A model generated the notes under the pieces. It worked only from the letters and a program-made list of their open reading frames with translations. It was not told where the DNA came from and did not search any database. Both the position numbers and the translations under genes were made by a program. Positions 21,677 to 34,560 of a stretch of 64,000 bases of DNA are shown here, piece after piece (position 1 is the first letter of the stretch; every line of letters begins with the position of its first letter). Source of the stretch: Chimonanthus salicifolius (lineage: Eukaryota; Streptophyta; Magnoliopsida; Laurales; Calycanthaceae); contig CM023538.1 in assembly GCA_013350335.1 (NCBI GenBank), positions 60,749,080-60,813,079 on the forward strand, read 5' to 3'.

Positions 21677-21886
21677 TTTCTCTTGCCCTTATAGTTGTGC
21701 AGTAATTTTAGAACAAATTAAAAAATTATAAAGAAAATGATCCTTGCCACTCCTTTTTCACAGAAACATTTTCCTAGAAAAAATGACATTTCTCTTTTTG
21801 TGGGATATGAACAAAAGAATCTTTTCGTAATCCCATAATCTTTCTTTTCTTCTTACAAAACATTACCACCCGAAATTGTTGGACAG

Positions 21887-22117
21887 ATCATTAAACTCTT
21901 GTTCCCTGACGGTGAAAATGCTAAGAGATTGGATGTAAATGCCATGAATGTAAATGGTTTTACACCCTTGGATGTATCACGAGAGATACCTGGTAGATAC
22001 AATTGGATAAAAATTGAAATGATCTTTAGAAGTGTTAAAGCCAAGCGAGCAAGAGAATTGCCAAGAAAGACACACAGTAAAAAATTGCCTATGTTTTATA
22101 CTAAAAGTTTCAATTAA
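21887..22117 (+). pseudogene. Truncated exon 2 of an ankyrin/PGG gene (block copy 2)
   Basis: Starts IIKLLFPDGEN after an intact acceptor (GGACAG|ATC) and reads to KAKRARELPRKT, then breaks into non-family sequence with a stop at 22117, exactly as at 3987-4217. The truncation therefore happened before the 4.8-kb block was duplicated. No exon 1 with a usable donor lies just upstream. The PGG and membrane helices are lacking. Confidence 0.8.
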
Positions 22118-23005
22118 CATTTTTCAATCCAACCTCAGCCGAGTTGAAAATTATAATTTTGTTGAAAAAACAGCCGATTGCCGGAACAAAAGCCGAGACA
22201 AGAAAAAGATAATTTTGAAACGATATGGATCATAGAAAGAAAGATCAGATGTAATGAACACAAAATCAAATATTGAAAAAGAAAGAAAATGAGATCTAAT
22301 GAATGGGCTTAGATTGAAAATTTGTGACTGAAAGTTTTTACTCTGAAAAATGGGCCAATTTTTTTTTTTTTCCAAATTTTTTGCCATGACAATAGGCTGA
22401 ATTTTTTTGTTGTCATCAATATAAAAAATTCATCTTGGTGAAAATTATTAGCTAAGCTCAATACTGAATTTTATTTTCAATTTTAATTATTTTGAGGTCA
22501 AAAAGTCTCAAATAAAGTTTTTCAATCCAAAAGCTCAATTACGAAGTCGGGATAAGATGAATTTTTTTAATATTAATATAAAAAAAAAATCAGTATATTG
22601 TGTAAAAAAATAGTCTAGGACAATAATTTTGGTGATTGAAAAAAATTTAGTCAAAACCTTTTAATTCAATGCTAATTTACAAATTTGAATCAATAAAACT
22701 TGATTTACAATAATGAGATTTTTTTTAAAGAATCTATTTCTAATATGAGAAATAATAAAATTTAATTAAGAAATGAGAGAAAAAAAATTTACTTGCTAAA
22801 TCAACACTACATTTATTTTTAATTAAAATTAAAACTTTAATATATATAACAAAAGTGTCGAAATTCCATTATTCAGCACAACATAGGATTTCACCACACC
22901 TATTGAATAACATAGATCGAATTCAAAGATAATTTGAGTTTTTATATTATCCTTTTATATATTTTTATATGTGAATGGATTCTTAATAAATGACATATTC
23001 TAATT

Positions 23006-23458
23006 GGGTAGCGATCTTCACACGGGCATTTTGTGTATAAAGACATAGGTTTTACTGTAATGCCTAATTTGCCCTCCACCTGCCTACCGAAGAAAAAAAA
23101 TGTCAAAATTCATGAACAGTGCAATCGGTTCGCCGAAATTGCAAGTCAACTCTCCAAAATTCATGAACAGTGCAAATTGGCTGGCCGAAATTTATGAACA
23201 GTGCAATTCAGCTCTCTGAAATTGAAAGTCGGCTCGCCAAAATTCATGAACAGTGCAATTCGGCTATCTAAAATTTCAAATCGGCTCGCCAAAATTCATG
23301 AACAGTGCAATTCGGCTCTCTTAAATTTCAAATCGACTTGTGAAATCCTCGTGAACAGTAAAAATTAACCCATTAAAATTTTACTATTTATAAAAAAGAT
23401 AAAATTGAGAATACATTCAAACTTGTGTTGCTAAATACAAAATAGCTGTAAGAGGTCT
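23006..23458. mobile_element. MITE with internal tandem array (copy 2)
   Basis: The left end is GGGTAGCGATCTTCACACGG, with TAATT on both sides (23001-23005 and 23459-23463). The core repeats ATTCATGAACAGTGCAATTC with CGGCTCGCC several times. It is the duplicate of 5096-5549. Confidence 0.6.
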
Positions 23459-24157
23459 TAATTTTATAAAATCACGTCTCTTCATGCTTCACGTGGTATT
23501 CATAGTAAAAGTCTTCTAGCGATTGACAGCCATTCATTCTCCAACATAATCATAAGTTCTTATTCATGTGTTTATCCACCCACTGTTTTTTTTTGTTTTA
23601 ATCTGCCTGTCAACGTGTTGTCCAATCATATGTCTTCAGTCTTTTTCTTTTTTCACTATCTTATCTTCATGCATTTAATATTAATTCTTTGTTTTGTGGG
23701 GGCCCATTGGGCCATTGCATCTCTATAATTCAGGGGTAAAAAATTCACCCATATTTTATGACCGGGCTGATATGTTGTATCTAGGATATCGGTCAATATC
23801 TCTCTCCTATTTTTTTTTGGAATAAATATCGGTTGTTTAAAACCGTATCAGTGAGATCTCATTTCCTGCTATAATTGATCTCATCCACAACATTTGTACC
23901 AAGTAGTCGAGCCCATGCAATAAAATTAGATTAGTTTAAATACATTTTACATTATTTTTGTTGTTCTCCATCGTCACTATTATTGCCACTATTTGCTTCA
24001 TCCAAAGTGAATTTTTAGTTATCACTCAATTTTAGCCATTGGTTGTCAATTTGTGACTCATTTTGGACTATCTATTTTCTGAATTTAATCATTGTAGTTC
24101 TATCTATATATACTTCAATTGTGGTTATAATTATACTTAAATGTCGCCCTTTATCTT

Positions 24158-24306
24158 TTTTCTTTTTTATATGTAGGAAACCATGGGATTACCAGTGTAA
24201 AACCTCCACGGGTAAGTCCACTACCCCTACAGCACACACCAAGGTTAGGCTATGAGAGCTTGAACTCGCAACCTCTCACTTTCTGAGACGGGAGACAACG
24301 AGTTGA
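24158..24306 (-). mobile_element. SINE family 1, minus strand (block copy 2)
   Basis: Same insertion as 6261-6409; the flanking target repeats are CCTTTATCTT (24148-24157, one change) and CCTTTGTCTT (24307-24316). Confidence 0.7.
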
Positions 24307-25816
24307 CCTTTGTCTTCTTTTACTTCTCACAAAATTTTGACAACTTTTGTATCTATCTATTTTTGTTTTTGATCGTAGTTCTGATCAATTCAATCTTACA
24401 TATTTGACAATCTCATATGGTGATCTTTGTCTATGATAAGTTATGATGCTATAAGCTGATAAAAAAGATTTGATCCTTGTCCTACCAACATAGTCTTGCA
24501 GCTCCTTAAGATTTATGCTCATTCAGATTCAATGGGGTCTTTTGTACATCAGTCTGTATGTTGATATTACGGTTGTTTTCTTAGTGTTGTTCAATTTAAA
24601 AATTTTATGCTAACATTGTGCAAAGCATGTTATGAAAATATTTTTTGATATGTGATTGATGCATTACTTATAACTTTCACTTGTAAGAAAAAGCAAAACA
24701 AAGAGAAAATGGATAAAAACTGATTTGTTAGATTATAGAGTAATGGTTTATGATAAAATCAATTGGTTACGAAGAATAAGAAAATCGACTCGTGATAGAT
24801 GAAATTATAGCTTATATGATGATAGTGATGATGAATCAGCTACCTATTGATATAAAAAAGAGAGTATGTAAACTCGGTATCCTTAATTTTTTTTGAAAAT
24901 GTATTGCACAAGTATGAGTTATATAATGCTTTAACAAGATAATAAAGTGCTTTAGGGTTATTTTATCAATTTAATAGATTATTATGAGAAGATTTACTTT
25001 CTAAATATCATTGTTTTCCTTCTTAGTTGTAAGTAAAACTTATTTTTCATCTCTTTGATCATTTGGTATCAAAGCTATTAAAAATCAACCTCTAACCTCA
25101 AGCTAAAGTTTAGGTTAATTCTTCATAATTTTCATTACTCAATTAAATTTATAATCAAGCTTGCTTACAGCTGAGTGAAAACAATAATATTTATAAAGTA
25201 AGCATAGCATCTCCTTTTAATAATAATATTAGATTGCTAGCCTACCTTATCTAGGTGATAAAGTGGGAAGCTAATCAAGGATGTCCCCACACTAATAATT
25301 GATGGTTAGAATGTCGCTTTATAAATGAAAAGGACGATATCAAAATCTTTTTTATCTTTCTTAATTTTTTTTTTCTCCATTCAACATTGGAAGTGAGACT
25401 AATCTCAAATATATACGAAAGCACTTGCAAATCGCGTGTACCAAGTAAGTCAGAGAAAATGGGTGCAGGTTTTAGACAAATAATCAATATGTTCATAAAT
25501 CAATTCAAATAATGCTTCTCAAACTCTTCGAAAAAACCTCTCATGTGTATGAGTGATACTTGGTTTATTTTGAGTATTTGAGTTGAGAAATGATTAAGTG
25601 TAGGAGATTAAAGTTAGGCCTCTTATATCTATCATCTATTTGAAGAAAAAATTATTTTAAAATTTAAAATTTTATTAATTGAGAATGAAGATGTGGGATT
25701 GACATTATCACAATAAATCTTCTATACTAGATAATTTTTCATTTAAGTTATAAATTTATCTTTTCAGATAAGTATTACCTTTTTATATAAAAAATTAAAT
25801 TGTATCATCATCAAAT

Positions 25817-25949
25817 GCCAAAACATGATCAATTTGAGGCTGTAAAGACGTTGATAGAGATAGCAGGTGATGATAGAGAGTTCATGAGCTTGAAAGATGA
25901 TGATGATAATACCCTACTCCACCTCCTTGCAGCCAAGGGACAGTACAAG
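25817..25949 (+). pseudogene. 3' end of an ankyrin exon 1 (D-type) plus start of its intron
   Basis: KHDQFEAVKTLIEIAG… to LLHLLAAKGQYK matches residues 149-191 of gene D. The GC donor (AAG|GCATGT) and roughly 640 bp of D-type intron follow, to about 26590. Everything upstream of residue 149 is gone, replaced by the 4.8-kb block. No exon 2 follows; the hAT cluster begins at 26661. Confidence 0.8.
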
Positions 25950-26660
25950 GCATGTTTTCGTCTACTACTTATTCATCTGAATACTTTCTTTCTATTATTT
26001 TATTACTTCCAATTTTCTTTTGCATGTTTTGATTTCTAATTTGTCAAAAACTTGTCCTGAATAGTTGTTTCATCACGTCCCACGTGTTCAAAAAATACAG
26101 AAAAATAGTTCAAATATTAGACAAATACAATTTCCTTAGCCCTAATTTCCATGCTTGAATTACTGTAAGTGAGTTTCTTTCTTGGGTCATTTTCCACGGT
26201 AGAAACATTCATCTTTTATGTACAATGGAAAAGGCAAGGAAAATTTGTTTAATATTTTCTTATTCAAATTGTATTTTTCAAATATTTGTTTGTCAGTTTT
26301 TTTTTAAGAAAATCAATGTAAAAAAAGTTATATTAAAGTTTGACTCACATCATTCATTATGCATCATAAAATTTGACGTAGTGTCAGGCTACGAAAATCC
26401 AATATTTCAGTTATTTGGAATAAAATATTATCTCGTCAAAGTGAGGAGGAAAATCTCTCTCTTTGTCATTAAATTTTATTATCTCAACTTATATCATTTA
26501 ACATGCATCATAAAATTTGGCATAGTGTCGGACCATTAAAACCCAATATTTTATTTATTTGCATTGAAACCTTCATTTTTAACAGAAAATGTCCTTTCAT
26601 CACAGCGAGGAAACTGATGTAGCACACACGTCGGACCCGAGGCACAACGTGTGAAACACC

Positions 26661-28064
26661 CAAGGCCAGCCCTGAGATTTCAGGGGCCTTAAGCAAACTC
26701 TGAAAAATGGGCCTTTTACACACTCACAAAAAATAAAATCATATATATTTTTTTACAAAGTATGAAATATTTAAATAAACATCATAATCAAATTTATAAC
26801 AAAGTATTATTTAAAATTTATTCTTCTATGATTTTGAGATGCAAAATTACTAATTAAATTACTATATTCAAGTTTTTTTAACATTTTTTTTTCAATAGAT
26901 AATATAGTTAATCCATTCAATCTTTCTTGTGACATTGTAGACCGAAGATAAGATTTTATCAGTTTTAACTTTGAAAAACTTCTTTCTGCAGAGGTAACTG
27001 TAACTGCTGTAGTCAAAATTATTCTATAAACAATCCATGCATTTGGAAAATAACAATTCATTCTTTTTATATAATTTAGCACTTCAATTGTTTCTTTTAA
27101 TTCTTTTCGTACTGCATCTTTTATCATATTCGAGTCCAACACTAATGTCAATTCTCATTCGAAACGAAGATACTATTATTATTTTAATTTTTCAATTTTT
27201 CTTAATTTTTAAAAAAATTAGAAATTATCTTAATTATAATGATTTATACTTGTATATTACGTCTAATAAAATCTACACTGATCAAATGAATAAAGTTATG
27301 TTTTTTCATCTCTTCAAATTTTAAAAGCTTTAAATTATTTTTAATTCAAAATTACCAACTCAATATAGGTTTCTCTTTCGCTCTATTTAGATGATACATA
27401 TATTTTAAAATATTTGTTATTAATTAAAACTATTGTTATTTTCATTATTAATATTAAACTCAATAAAATGAGGATTATAATAATTTTTATTATGATTGTT
27501 ACTATCATTATTTTAATTTTTTAAGTTTAAATTGAGTAGAAAAACTATCAATATATAAATTTCCAATTTTGAGTATTTTAAATTCGAAATAGTTAAAAAT
27601 AGTAAAATGATTTCAAGTGGTAGTAACTTAAAAGTCATAAACGGGATTAGTTGGGATTTGAAGGCCACTCTATTTAGATCATACATATATTTTAAAAGAT
27701 TCTTTATTAATTAAAATTATTATTATTTTCATTATTATCATTAAACTCAATAAAAATGAGGATTATAATAATTATTATTATGATTGTTACTATCATTAAA
27801 AGATGATACATATATTTTAAAAGATTCTTTATTCATTAAAATCATTGTTATTTTCATTATTATTATTAAACTCAACAAAAATAAAAACTATTAATGTATA
27901 CAGCGAGATTTGAAACCTGACCAGCATAGACAACAATGGATTTACACTTTTATATGCATTATTAATTATTTAATATATAACAAAAGAGTTTATGTACTTG
28001 GGAGACCTATTTATTTGGAGCCCTAGGCGACAACCTATTTCGTCTATGGCCAGAACCGGCCCTG
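26661..28064. mobile_element. hAT (Tip100-type) copy 1, internally deleted
   Basis: It begins CAAGGCCAGCCCTGAGATTT and ends ACCGGCCCTG. It contains the remains of a transposase C-terminus on the minus strand (26807-27151); the rest of the transposase is absent. The interior is very AT-rich with repeated TTATTATGATTGTTACTATC text. Confidence 0.7.
26807..27151 (-). pseudogene. hAT transposase C-terminal (dimerisation) fragment
   Basis: About 114 codons remain. The stretch TTAVTVTSAERSFSKLKLIK followed by SYLRSTMSQERLNGLTILSIE is the conserved hAT C-terminal dimerisation region as found in Tip100-like, TTF-zinc-finger transposases. The zinc finger and catalytic core are missing, so it cannot catalyse transposition. 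In the second copy the same region (29050-29350) has further breaks. Confidence 0.8.
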
Positions 28065-28905
28065 GAACAAACCAATTGTGAGTGTGTTTAAAATGAATTC
28101 ATTCAATTAATTCTCACTGCTTAAGAGACTTGGATTTTACCATCTAAAATCAACGGTTTGTCTTAAACCGCATTGATTTTCGCTCAAGGAATCGAACATG
28201 GTGTCTATCTTACCCAGCAAATGAGTGATGGATGGATCAACTCAACGTTACCCAGTCAAAATTGGTAGACTAAGTAGGGTAGGCGGGTAATGTCAGACAA
28301 GTGCGAGATGTGTCGATGGCAGTAAGTTCAATTTATTTACTTTTTGCATACAAGTCTTCTAAAATGGGCCAGGGCCAGGGCCCACCTATTAAGACTGCTG
28401 CTAGTCAAGTTTTCTCCGGACAAGTGAGAGATGTGTGGATACCAGTAACCATCATTTATTAAGAATGGCATAAAAGTTTCTTGAAATGGGCCCAACCCCC
28501 AAGAGAAGACTGTTGCTAGTCAAGTCTTCTCCTGAGGAGACTTTGAAAGTGTAGGGACATTTACACTTTAATTATGGATCGGAAATCTTTTTCTACGTAC
28601 TTTTTTTTCAAAAGTCGATTGAAATTATTTTCATCGGTACTTACACATTTAATTATGGGCTCGACATTTAGACACCTCTAAAATCTATCCGCAGACACTG
28701 CATTCCAAATTGGGAGTTGAAATTACTATTCTATCCTTTTGCATGAAATCAATTGGACGAACAGGTATCGCATTTTCGCTTCGATCAATCAATCTGCAGC
28801 TTATACGATCGTGCGATTGATCTCATAGGATTTTACGATTAATCGCATATTTCTCATCTCGAGTAAATCGTGCGATTGATCCTTCTTCTCCACTGCCCTT
28901 CTAAT
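28065..28905. other. DNA enclosed between the two hAT copies
   Basis: 841 bp without a coding frame. It includes two imperfect tandem units of about 150 bp (around 28295-28410 and 28425-28540), each with GACAAGTG-GAGATGTGT, a GGGCC stretch and GCTAGTCAAG. Origin unknown. Confidence 0.5.
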
Positions 28906-30097
28906 CAGGGCCGGCCCTGAGATTTCAAGGGCCCTAGGCGAGTTTTTAAGATGGGGTCTTTATATACTCACAAAAATTAAAATCATACAATTTTTTTTTA
29001 CAATGTGTGAAACTAAATAAAATATCGTAATCAAATTTATAACAAAGTATTATTTAAAATTTATTCTTATTTTGAGATGCAAAATTACTAATTAAATTAT
29101 TATATTCAAGTTTTTTTAACATTTATTTTTCAATACATAAGATAGCTAATCCATTCAATCTTTCTTCTGGCATTATAGACCGAAGATAAGATTTTATCAA
29201 TTTTACCTTGAAAAACTTATTTCTGCATAGGTAACTGTAACTGGTATAATTAACATTATTGTTTAAGCAATTCATGCATTTAGAAAACAACAATTTATTC
29301 TGTTTATATAATTTGACAATTCATTCTTTTGGTACTTCATCTTTTATCATATTCGAGTGTGACACTAATGCAAATTCTCATTTGAAATGAAGATATTATT
29401 ATATTTTTAATTTTTCAATTTTTCTGTATTTTTTAAAAAATTTAAAATTAAGAATTATATTAATTATAATAATTTATACTTGTATATTATTTCTGATAAA
29501 ATCTACATTGATCAAATGAATAAAGCTATGTTTTTTCATCTCCTTAAATTTTAAAAGCTTTAAATTATTTTTAATTCAAAATTATCAACTCAATATAGAT
29601 TTCTCTCTCTTTATTTAGATGATAGATATATTTTAAAAGACTCTTTATTAATTAAAATTATTTTATTATTATTATTATTATTAAACTCAATAAAATGATG
29701 ATTATAATAATAATTATTATGATTGTTACTATCATTATTTTAATTTTTTAAGAAACCTATGCTTTAAATTGGTAGAAAATTATCAATACATAAATTTTCA
29801 ATTTTGAGTGTTCTAAATTCGAAATATTTAATATAGTCAAATGATTTCAAGTAGTATTAATTCAAATTATTATTATTAATTAATTCGATAAAAATAAAAA
29901 TAATTATTATACGCAGCCCGGATTTGAACCTATTTATAAAGGAACCATTCTAATTGATTGGACAAGAATGAATTTGTGCTTTAGTTATGCATTATTAATT
30001 ATTTAACATACAGTAAAGGAGCTTATGGACTTGGGGGCCCTATTTATTTGGGGTCCTAAGCGACCGCCTACTTCGCCTATAGTTAGGGCCGGCCTTG
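28906..30097. mobile_element. hAT (Tip100-type) copy 2, internally deleted
   Basis: It begins CAGGGCCGGCCCTGAGATTT and ends GGGCCGGCCTTG, and parallels copy 1 throughout, but the transposase remnant is more decayed (several frame breaks). Confidence 0.7.
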
Positions 30098-30105
30098 GAA
30101 ACACC

Positions 30106-33098
30106 TTCCCTTGCCCTTTCCTTTCCAAACAAGAGAAAGAAAGTTTCCCTCTTCAAGCAAGATTCCTACCCAAGAACCGACCTAATCGTCGGTTACAGCA
30201 CTTCACCGAGAGAAGCAAATTCCATCTTTGATTTCTTTCTTTCTTTTTTATTCTTGTTTCTATTTTCTATTTTCTTTCTATGTTGTTTGATTTTCGTTTT
30301 GATTTTGTTTCTTATTTTGGTTTTTGGGTTTCTTATAAAACCCCCATTTAGAGAATGTAATATAGACAGATTTTGATAATGGATTAAATTTGAGTTTGGA
30401 TTTTTGAATTTATTCATATTTCTTAACGGCTTCCAAGTACATAATTTTTTTAAAAATGTTTAAAATGTAATGGAATTGAAAAGTAATTAACAAGAAATAT
30501 TCATGAAATATTGTAGGAAAATCATTTGATACAGATGTGAAGTTGTGGACCACTTGACATATCATCACTGTGGAATTATGCAATAATAGATGGGACCCTC
30601 TGTTATTGTCCTCAAAAGGATACGAATTTGAAGTTACAGACGTATAGTTGCCATCGATGGCCCACTTGGAAAGCTGACACCTGAACTTTTCTTTCAATAC
30701 GATGGTAGAATAACAAAAGATGTTTGGGTCAATGGGAGTCAGGAATAAATTAAGGGAAGAGATTTTTGCACTTATATTTTTTTTATAGTACATTTATTTA
30801 AAAGAAATTTCTATATTTGTCATTTTAAAAAAGAGGAAAATAGAGTGGAGGAGAAAAATATGAGCAAATTTGAAAATTCCTTTTAAAGAGGTGGATCATG
30901 AGAGACCATGGAGCTTATCGAAGCTTTCTTCATTGAGCAACGGTAAATACAATGCATTTGTACTAAGATTGGCCCCTATTATAGTAATGGAATAACACTC
31001 CTCATTATCCTTATTTGGTAATTTAAAGGTAATAGCAGGGAAATTAATCTCGGCCAATACGAAATGTATCGGTCGTACTATAGGAATATCGGCCGATATC
31101 GCCGATATTCGATTCTATTGGTTTTTTTTTTAAAAGAAAAGGAAATATCGACAGTGGGCCTAGGACGATATTTTCAATTTCGGAATCGGGACTCCTATCA
31201 TTTTTTATTTTTTAAATAAGAAAAAAATAAAATATAAAAAATACCCTATATTTTCCCCAAAAAAAAAGAGGAGAGAGAGAGAGATCAGATTCTAACCCTT
31301 TTTATAACAAAACTTGTGTCACTCTACCGAGTTAGCCTTTTGAGTTGATACCCAACTCTTAACTAGGGGTTCAAAATTCGGTGGCGATATCTTGGTTCCA
31401 TAATATCGGACGATATTACTCTTTCTTTCTTTCTCTTCTGGGCCAAATCTCGACAAGATGAATCGATCGAGATATCTCGGGAGTCCAAAATCCGAAATAA
31501 TGTATCAATCCAATTTTAGACCCCTTCTCCTAACTTTTCATTCTCACAAAAGTAGCTCTTTTTAATTCCTTAGAAAAGTTGCATCTCAACACATCATCTT
31601 GATTCTTGCTTCCACTGTGGAAAATGGATCACCACATGACTTTTGCGGGTGTGAAATGGTGTCAAGGCTGTGGAAAAAAAAAGAGTAAAACTAAACACGC
31701 TACTTAAACAGAATCAAAAATGAGAAAAAAGAAGTTTGAACCGTTCGTGGGGGGTCTCTTTAATACTATTTTGTCCTCTTTCATTGCATTGAATCATTCT
31801 TAAGAGTTGGACATGTGAGTGGTTCAAACTTCAAAATCAGGTGAGCTGATAACTTGAACCATTCTGTCTAACTTCTTTTTCTTCGTAGAAACAATGAAGA
31901 TTACAATTAATGTTATTTTTAATATATTATAAAAAATATTTTAATTAGATTGATAAAACTATATTTTTAAAGTGACCATTTTAAAATTGTTAGTAGCATG
32001 AAATTAAGAGGAGAAAAATATATCTTTATTATTCATTAAGTTCTATTAAAATATTGTCAGCAAAAAATATTTTAATACTTTTATAGAAAAATAAATATGA
32101 AAAAGTGTTACCAACACTTTATTCTATTTACATAAAGGAAAACTCTTTATTCACACAAAACTCTAAAGACTAATAAATTTTGCCCACATATATAGTGTAT
32201 TAGAATTATAAACATGTAGAAACTAATCAAGTGCAACCGACTACTTTTTCTTTTATTTAAATTTTAATTGACTAGAAAACACAATTTAGAATGACAATAT
32301 TCTTGTGGTTAGAAACACCAAATGTCCAAAAATCAGTTATTCTGAAAAATAAGAACAGTTAATAATTTTAGTTATTGAGATTAATTGACTAGAAATTGAG
32401 ATTTTAGTTAAACCATGGTCATTTATAACACATAAAGTCTAATTTTAAATTATTGAAAATAATTTTTCTAATGGATTTCACAAAAAATTAAAAAGAAAAA
32501 AAGGACCAACTATAGACTCACACACTTACATATATGACTAAATGGGCGAAAAGCCCAATGGGTTTATTCAATTACTTGAAGCCCATCTGTTTAGATAAAA
32601 GGATGAAAATGTGAGTCTAATCAAAATCTATTGAATTATTATATATATATTAAGATCGAGCACTAGCATGTAGTGTATTATTCTGTACACCTAGACATGA
32701 TATGAATTAAATAGAGTGATGATGGATTTATTCGAAAGACTTTTACATAATTACGTGATCTATAAAATATCACTTTGATTAATTAATTTAGTTACATTTT
32801 TTAAAAATATAAAATTTGAAGATAAAATAATTCATACTCATTAAATTTTAAAGAGTTTTAAAAAATGATTTAGTTAATTAAATAAAGATAAGATTTTTAA
32901 AAGATCATGTAAAGAACAGAAGACCTTTCTATAAATTCATCTTCGTGATTCTATCAACTTGTTTTTTTTTTTTCTTTTCTAATGGTTACTATATTAAAAG
33001 ATAAATGGCATCAGAGATGCAATTATAGACATAAAAGCCAAAAACAGGCAATAAAAAACTCCGAGCATTTGGTTGTGCATCAAGTGTGGAGAGAGAGA
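30106..33098. other. Intergenic DNA without a gene
   Basis: 30106-30400 is pyrimidine-rich. 31060-31480 has several GATATCGG-type phrases also found near 5870-5960 and 63660-63740. 31965-32190 resembles 34545-35130 with the MITE left out and serves as its empty site. The rest is AT-rich and shows no conserved frame. Confidence 0.5.
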
Positions 33099-33285
33099 TG
33101 GACGATAGGCTGTACGAAACAGGAGTGAGGTGATGTAAAATTACTGCATTCGTTGCTTGAAGAAGATGGAACAGGGAGATGGTTGTAAAGAGACTCCTCT
33201 TCACATAGCAACACAGTTTGGGCATGTGGAGTTGGTGAAAGAGATTTTAGAACGAAGGCCAGAATTTGCTTGCCAATTGAACTTT
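33099..33285 (+). pseudogene. 5' ankyrin exon fragment with a broken frame
   Basis: A GA-rich leader is followed by MDDRLYETGVR and a stop. In another frame it continues with CKETPLHIATQFGHVELVKE and ILERRPEFACQLNF, matching residues 1-69 of the family. About 50 bases between the two parts are missing or shifted. Homology ends near 33285, where other sequence and then a LINE end begin. Confidence 0.8.
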
Positions 33286-33835
33286 TATATATTGTCTATA
33301 GAGAATTATTATAGTCTTCTATTAGAATATTGACTTGATTTGGTCCGGTCTGAATTGATTCATTTAGGCTCAATCCAACTTGTCTCTCCTTTCCTATAAG
33401 GGAGACAAAACAAAAGGTCTCTTGACTTAGCTTTGGCACTGTAGTCCTTCTCGGGCAACCGAGAGTTTAGTTGTTTGTGAGTGAGCACAAAACTGATTTT
33501 TTTAAATTAGCTTGCTCACAACACTGAAGACAACATTTTGGCAAAAGTCTGCTCACAACATCCTATTATTGCTTGTTGGATTGCTCAGACTTTTCATGAA
33601 CTTACTCATGAAGTCGCATGATTTTAGTAGTCATGTCTTCAATTTTCCAATTCATTCTTATCCCTCTCTTTCCATTTTTGCCAACCTCATCTTACTTGTA
33701 AGCAGGTTCTTTGCTACTGTCTAATTTGAACATTCAAGTGGGCCAAATTCTGCTTCCTAACACTGAAATTTTCTCAGCTGTCATGTTTCCATCCTCTTGT
33801 CATTGGTGCCTCAAGACTAATAAAGCGAAGAATTG

Positions 33836-34104
33836 CCGACCTTGTCAAGTGTTTGAATGTTACTCACCTGTACATTGCTAAACATAAGGATTATTGTTTT
33901 TTTATACTTAGATATTAGACTAACAATTTAAACATTCCCATTTTGTGTACCATTTGAATGGGAGTGTTCTCTAATCTATAGATTTTGCTTTGTCTCCTAT
34001 TTGGAGCTCTTTGTGGCCTGGCCTTTCTCTTCTTTTGCTCTTGCTTGAGCGCTTTTTTGTTGTTTATTTTCAGATTTTTTCACTCTTTGAATGAAAAAAA
34101 AAAA
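33836..34104 (+). mobile_element. LINE-type 3' end
   Basis: From GCCGACCTTGTCAAGTG to an A-rich tail near 34095-34104 the sequence matches the reverse of 38999-39292 in gene D's intron (shared GTGTTCTCTAATCTATAG, TTTGCTCTTGCTTGAGC). The element probably extends further upstream, towards 33500 or beyond. Confidence 0.6.
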
Positions 34105-34560
34105 GAAGAAAAAAAGATATTCATAATACCTAGAGTAACTCCTGATCAAAAGTAACTTCTAATAACTCCTATAAAATTTACTCTTCATCCAAATGCAGCC
34201 CTAGTTTTGATGTTAGATTCTAAATCCATATTAAATTAATTGAGCCAAACATTTATATCATTGGATTCGAATTTTGTAAGACACTAAGTTTAAGAAATTC
34301 ATATACATGTGTGATTCACGATTGTCAACATTATTGAATGAAGAGCTCACGATTGGCAGTATGTGGTAATTGGAGCCTTTGATCTTAGATTGGGCGCTTT
34401 CCACTTAAGTCTCATGTGCTACGTGACATGTAGAAGAAGACATGGTTCACATGACATGCAGGTCTGAATAAAGGTAAAGCAATTACAATGTCATTGTACG
34501 GACTTAAAAACATGTATGAGGGACCGAACCATTCTCATTCTTAAAGTGACCATTTTAAAA

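Larger units (their letters stand above)
21005..25816 (+). repeat. 4.8-kb duplicated block, copy 2
   Basis: Near-identical to 3140-7867. It carries the same SINE (21517-21676), broken PGG exon (21887-22117), array MITE (23006-23458) and minus-strand SINE (24158-24306). Small differences include an extra ~60 bp near 25335-25395. At 25816/25817 similarity to copy 1 stops and a broken ankyrin exon begins; the junction shares only ATGC and some A residues. Confidence 0.8.
26661..30097. mobile_element. Composite hAT unit: two hAT copies moved together
   Basis: The outer ends CAAGGCCAGCCCT (26661-) and, reversed, CAAGGCCGGCCCT (-30097) form a 13-bp terminal inverted repeat with one mismatch. The 8 bp directly outside are identical, GAAACACC (26653-26660 and 30098-30105), the target-duplication length of hAT elements. 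Inside lie two hAT copies in direct orientation, 26661-28064 and 28906-30097, and 841 bp between them. The inner ends have no matching 8-bp flanks (GAACAAAC and CTTCTAAT), so the simplest reading is that the whole 3437 bp inserted as one unit using the outermost ends. Confidence 0.7.

Noticed and set aside
26807..27151. Functional hAT transposase gene
   Set aside because: Only the C-terminal dimerisation part remains; the zinc finger and catalytic regions are absent.
33512..33724. Small membrane protein gene
   Set aside because: Hydrophobic chance frame next to a LINE 3' end, with no start context or conservation in the related copy.
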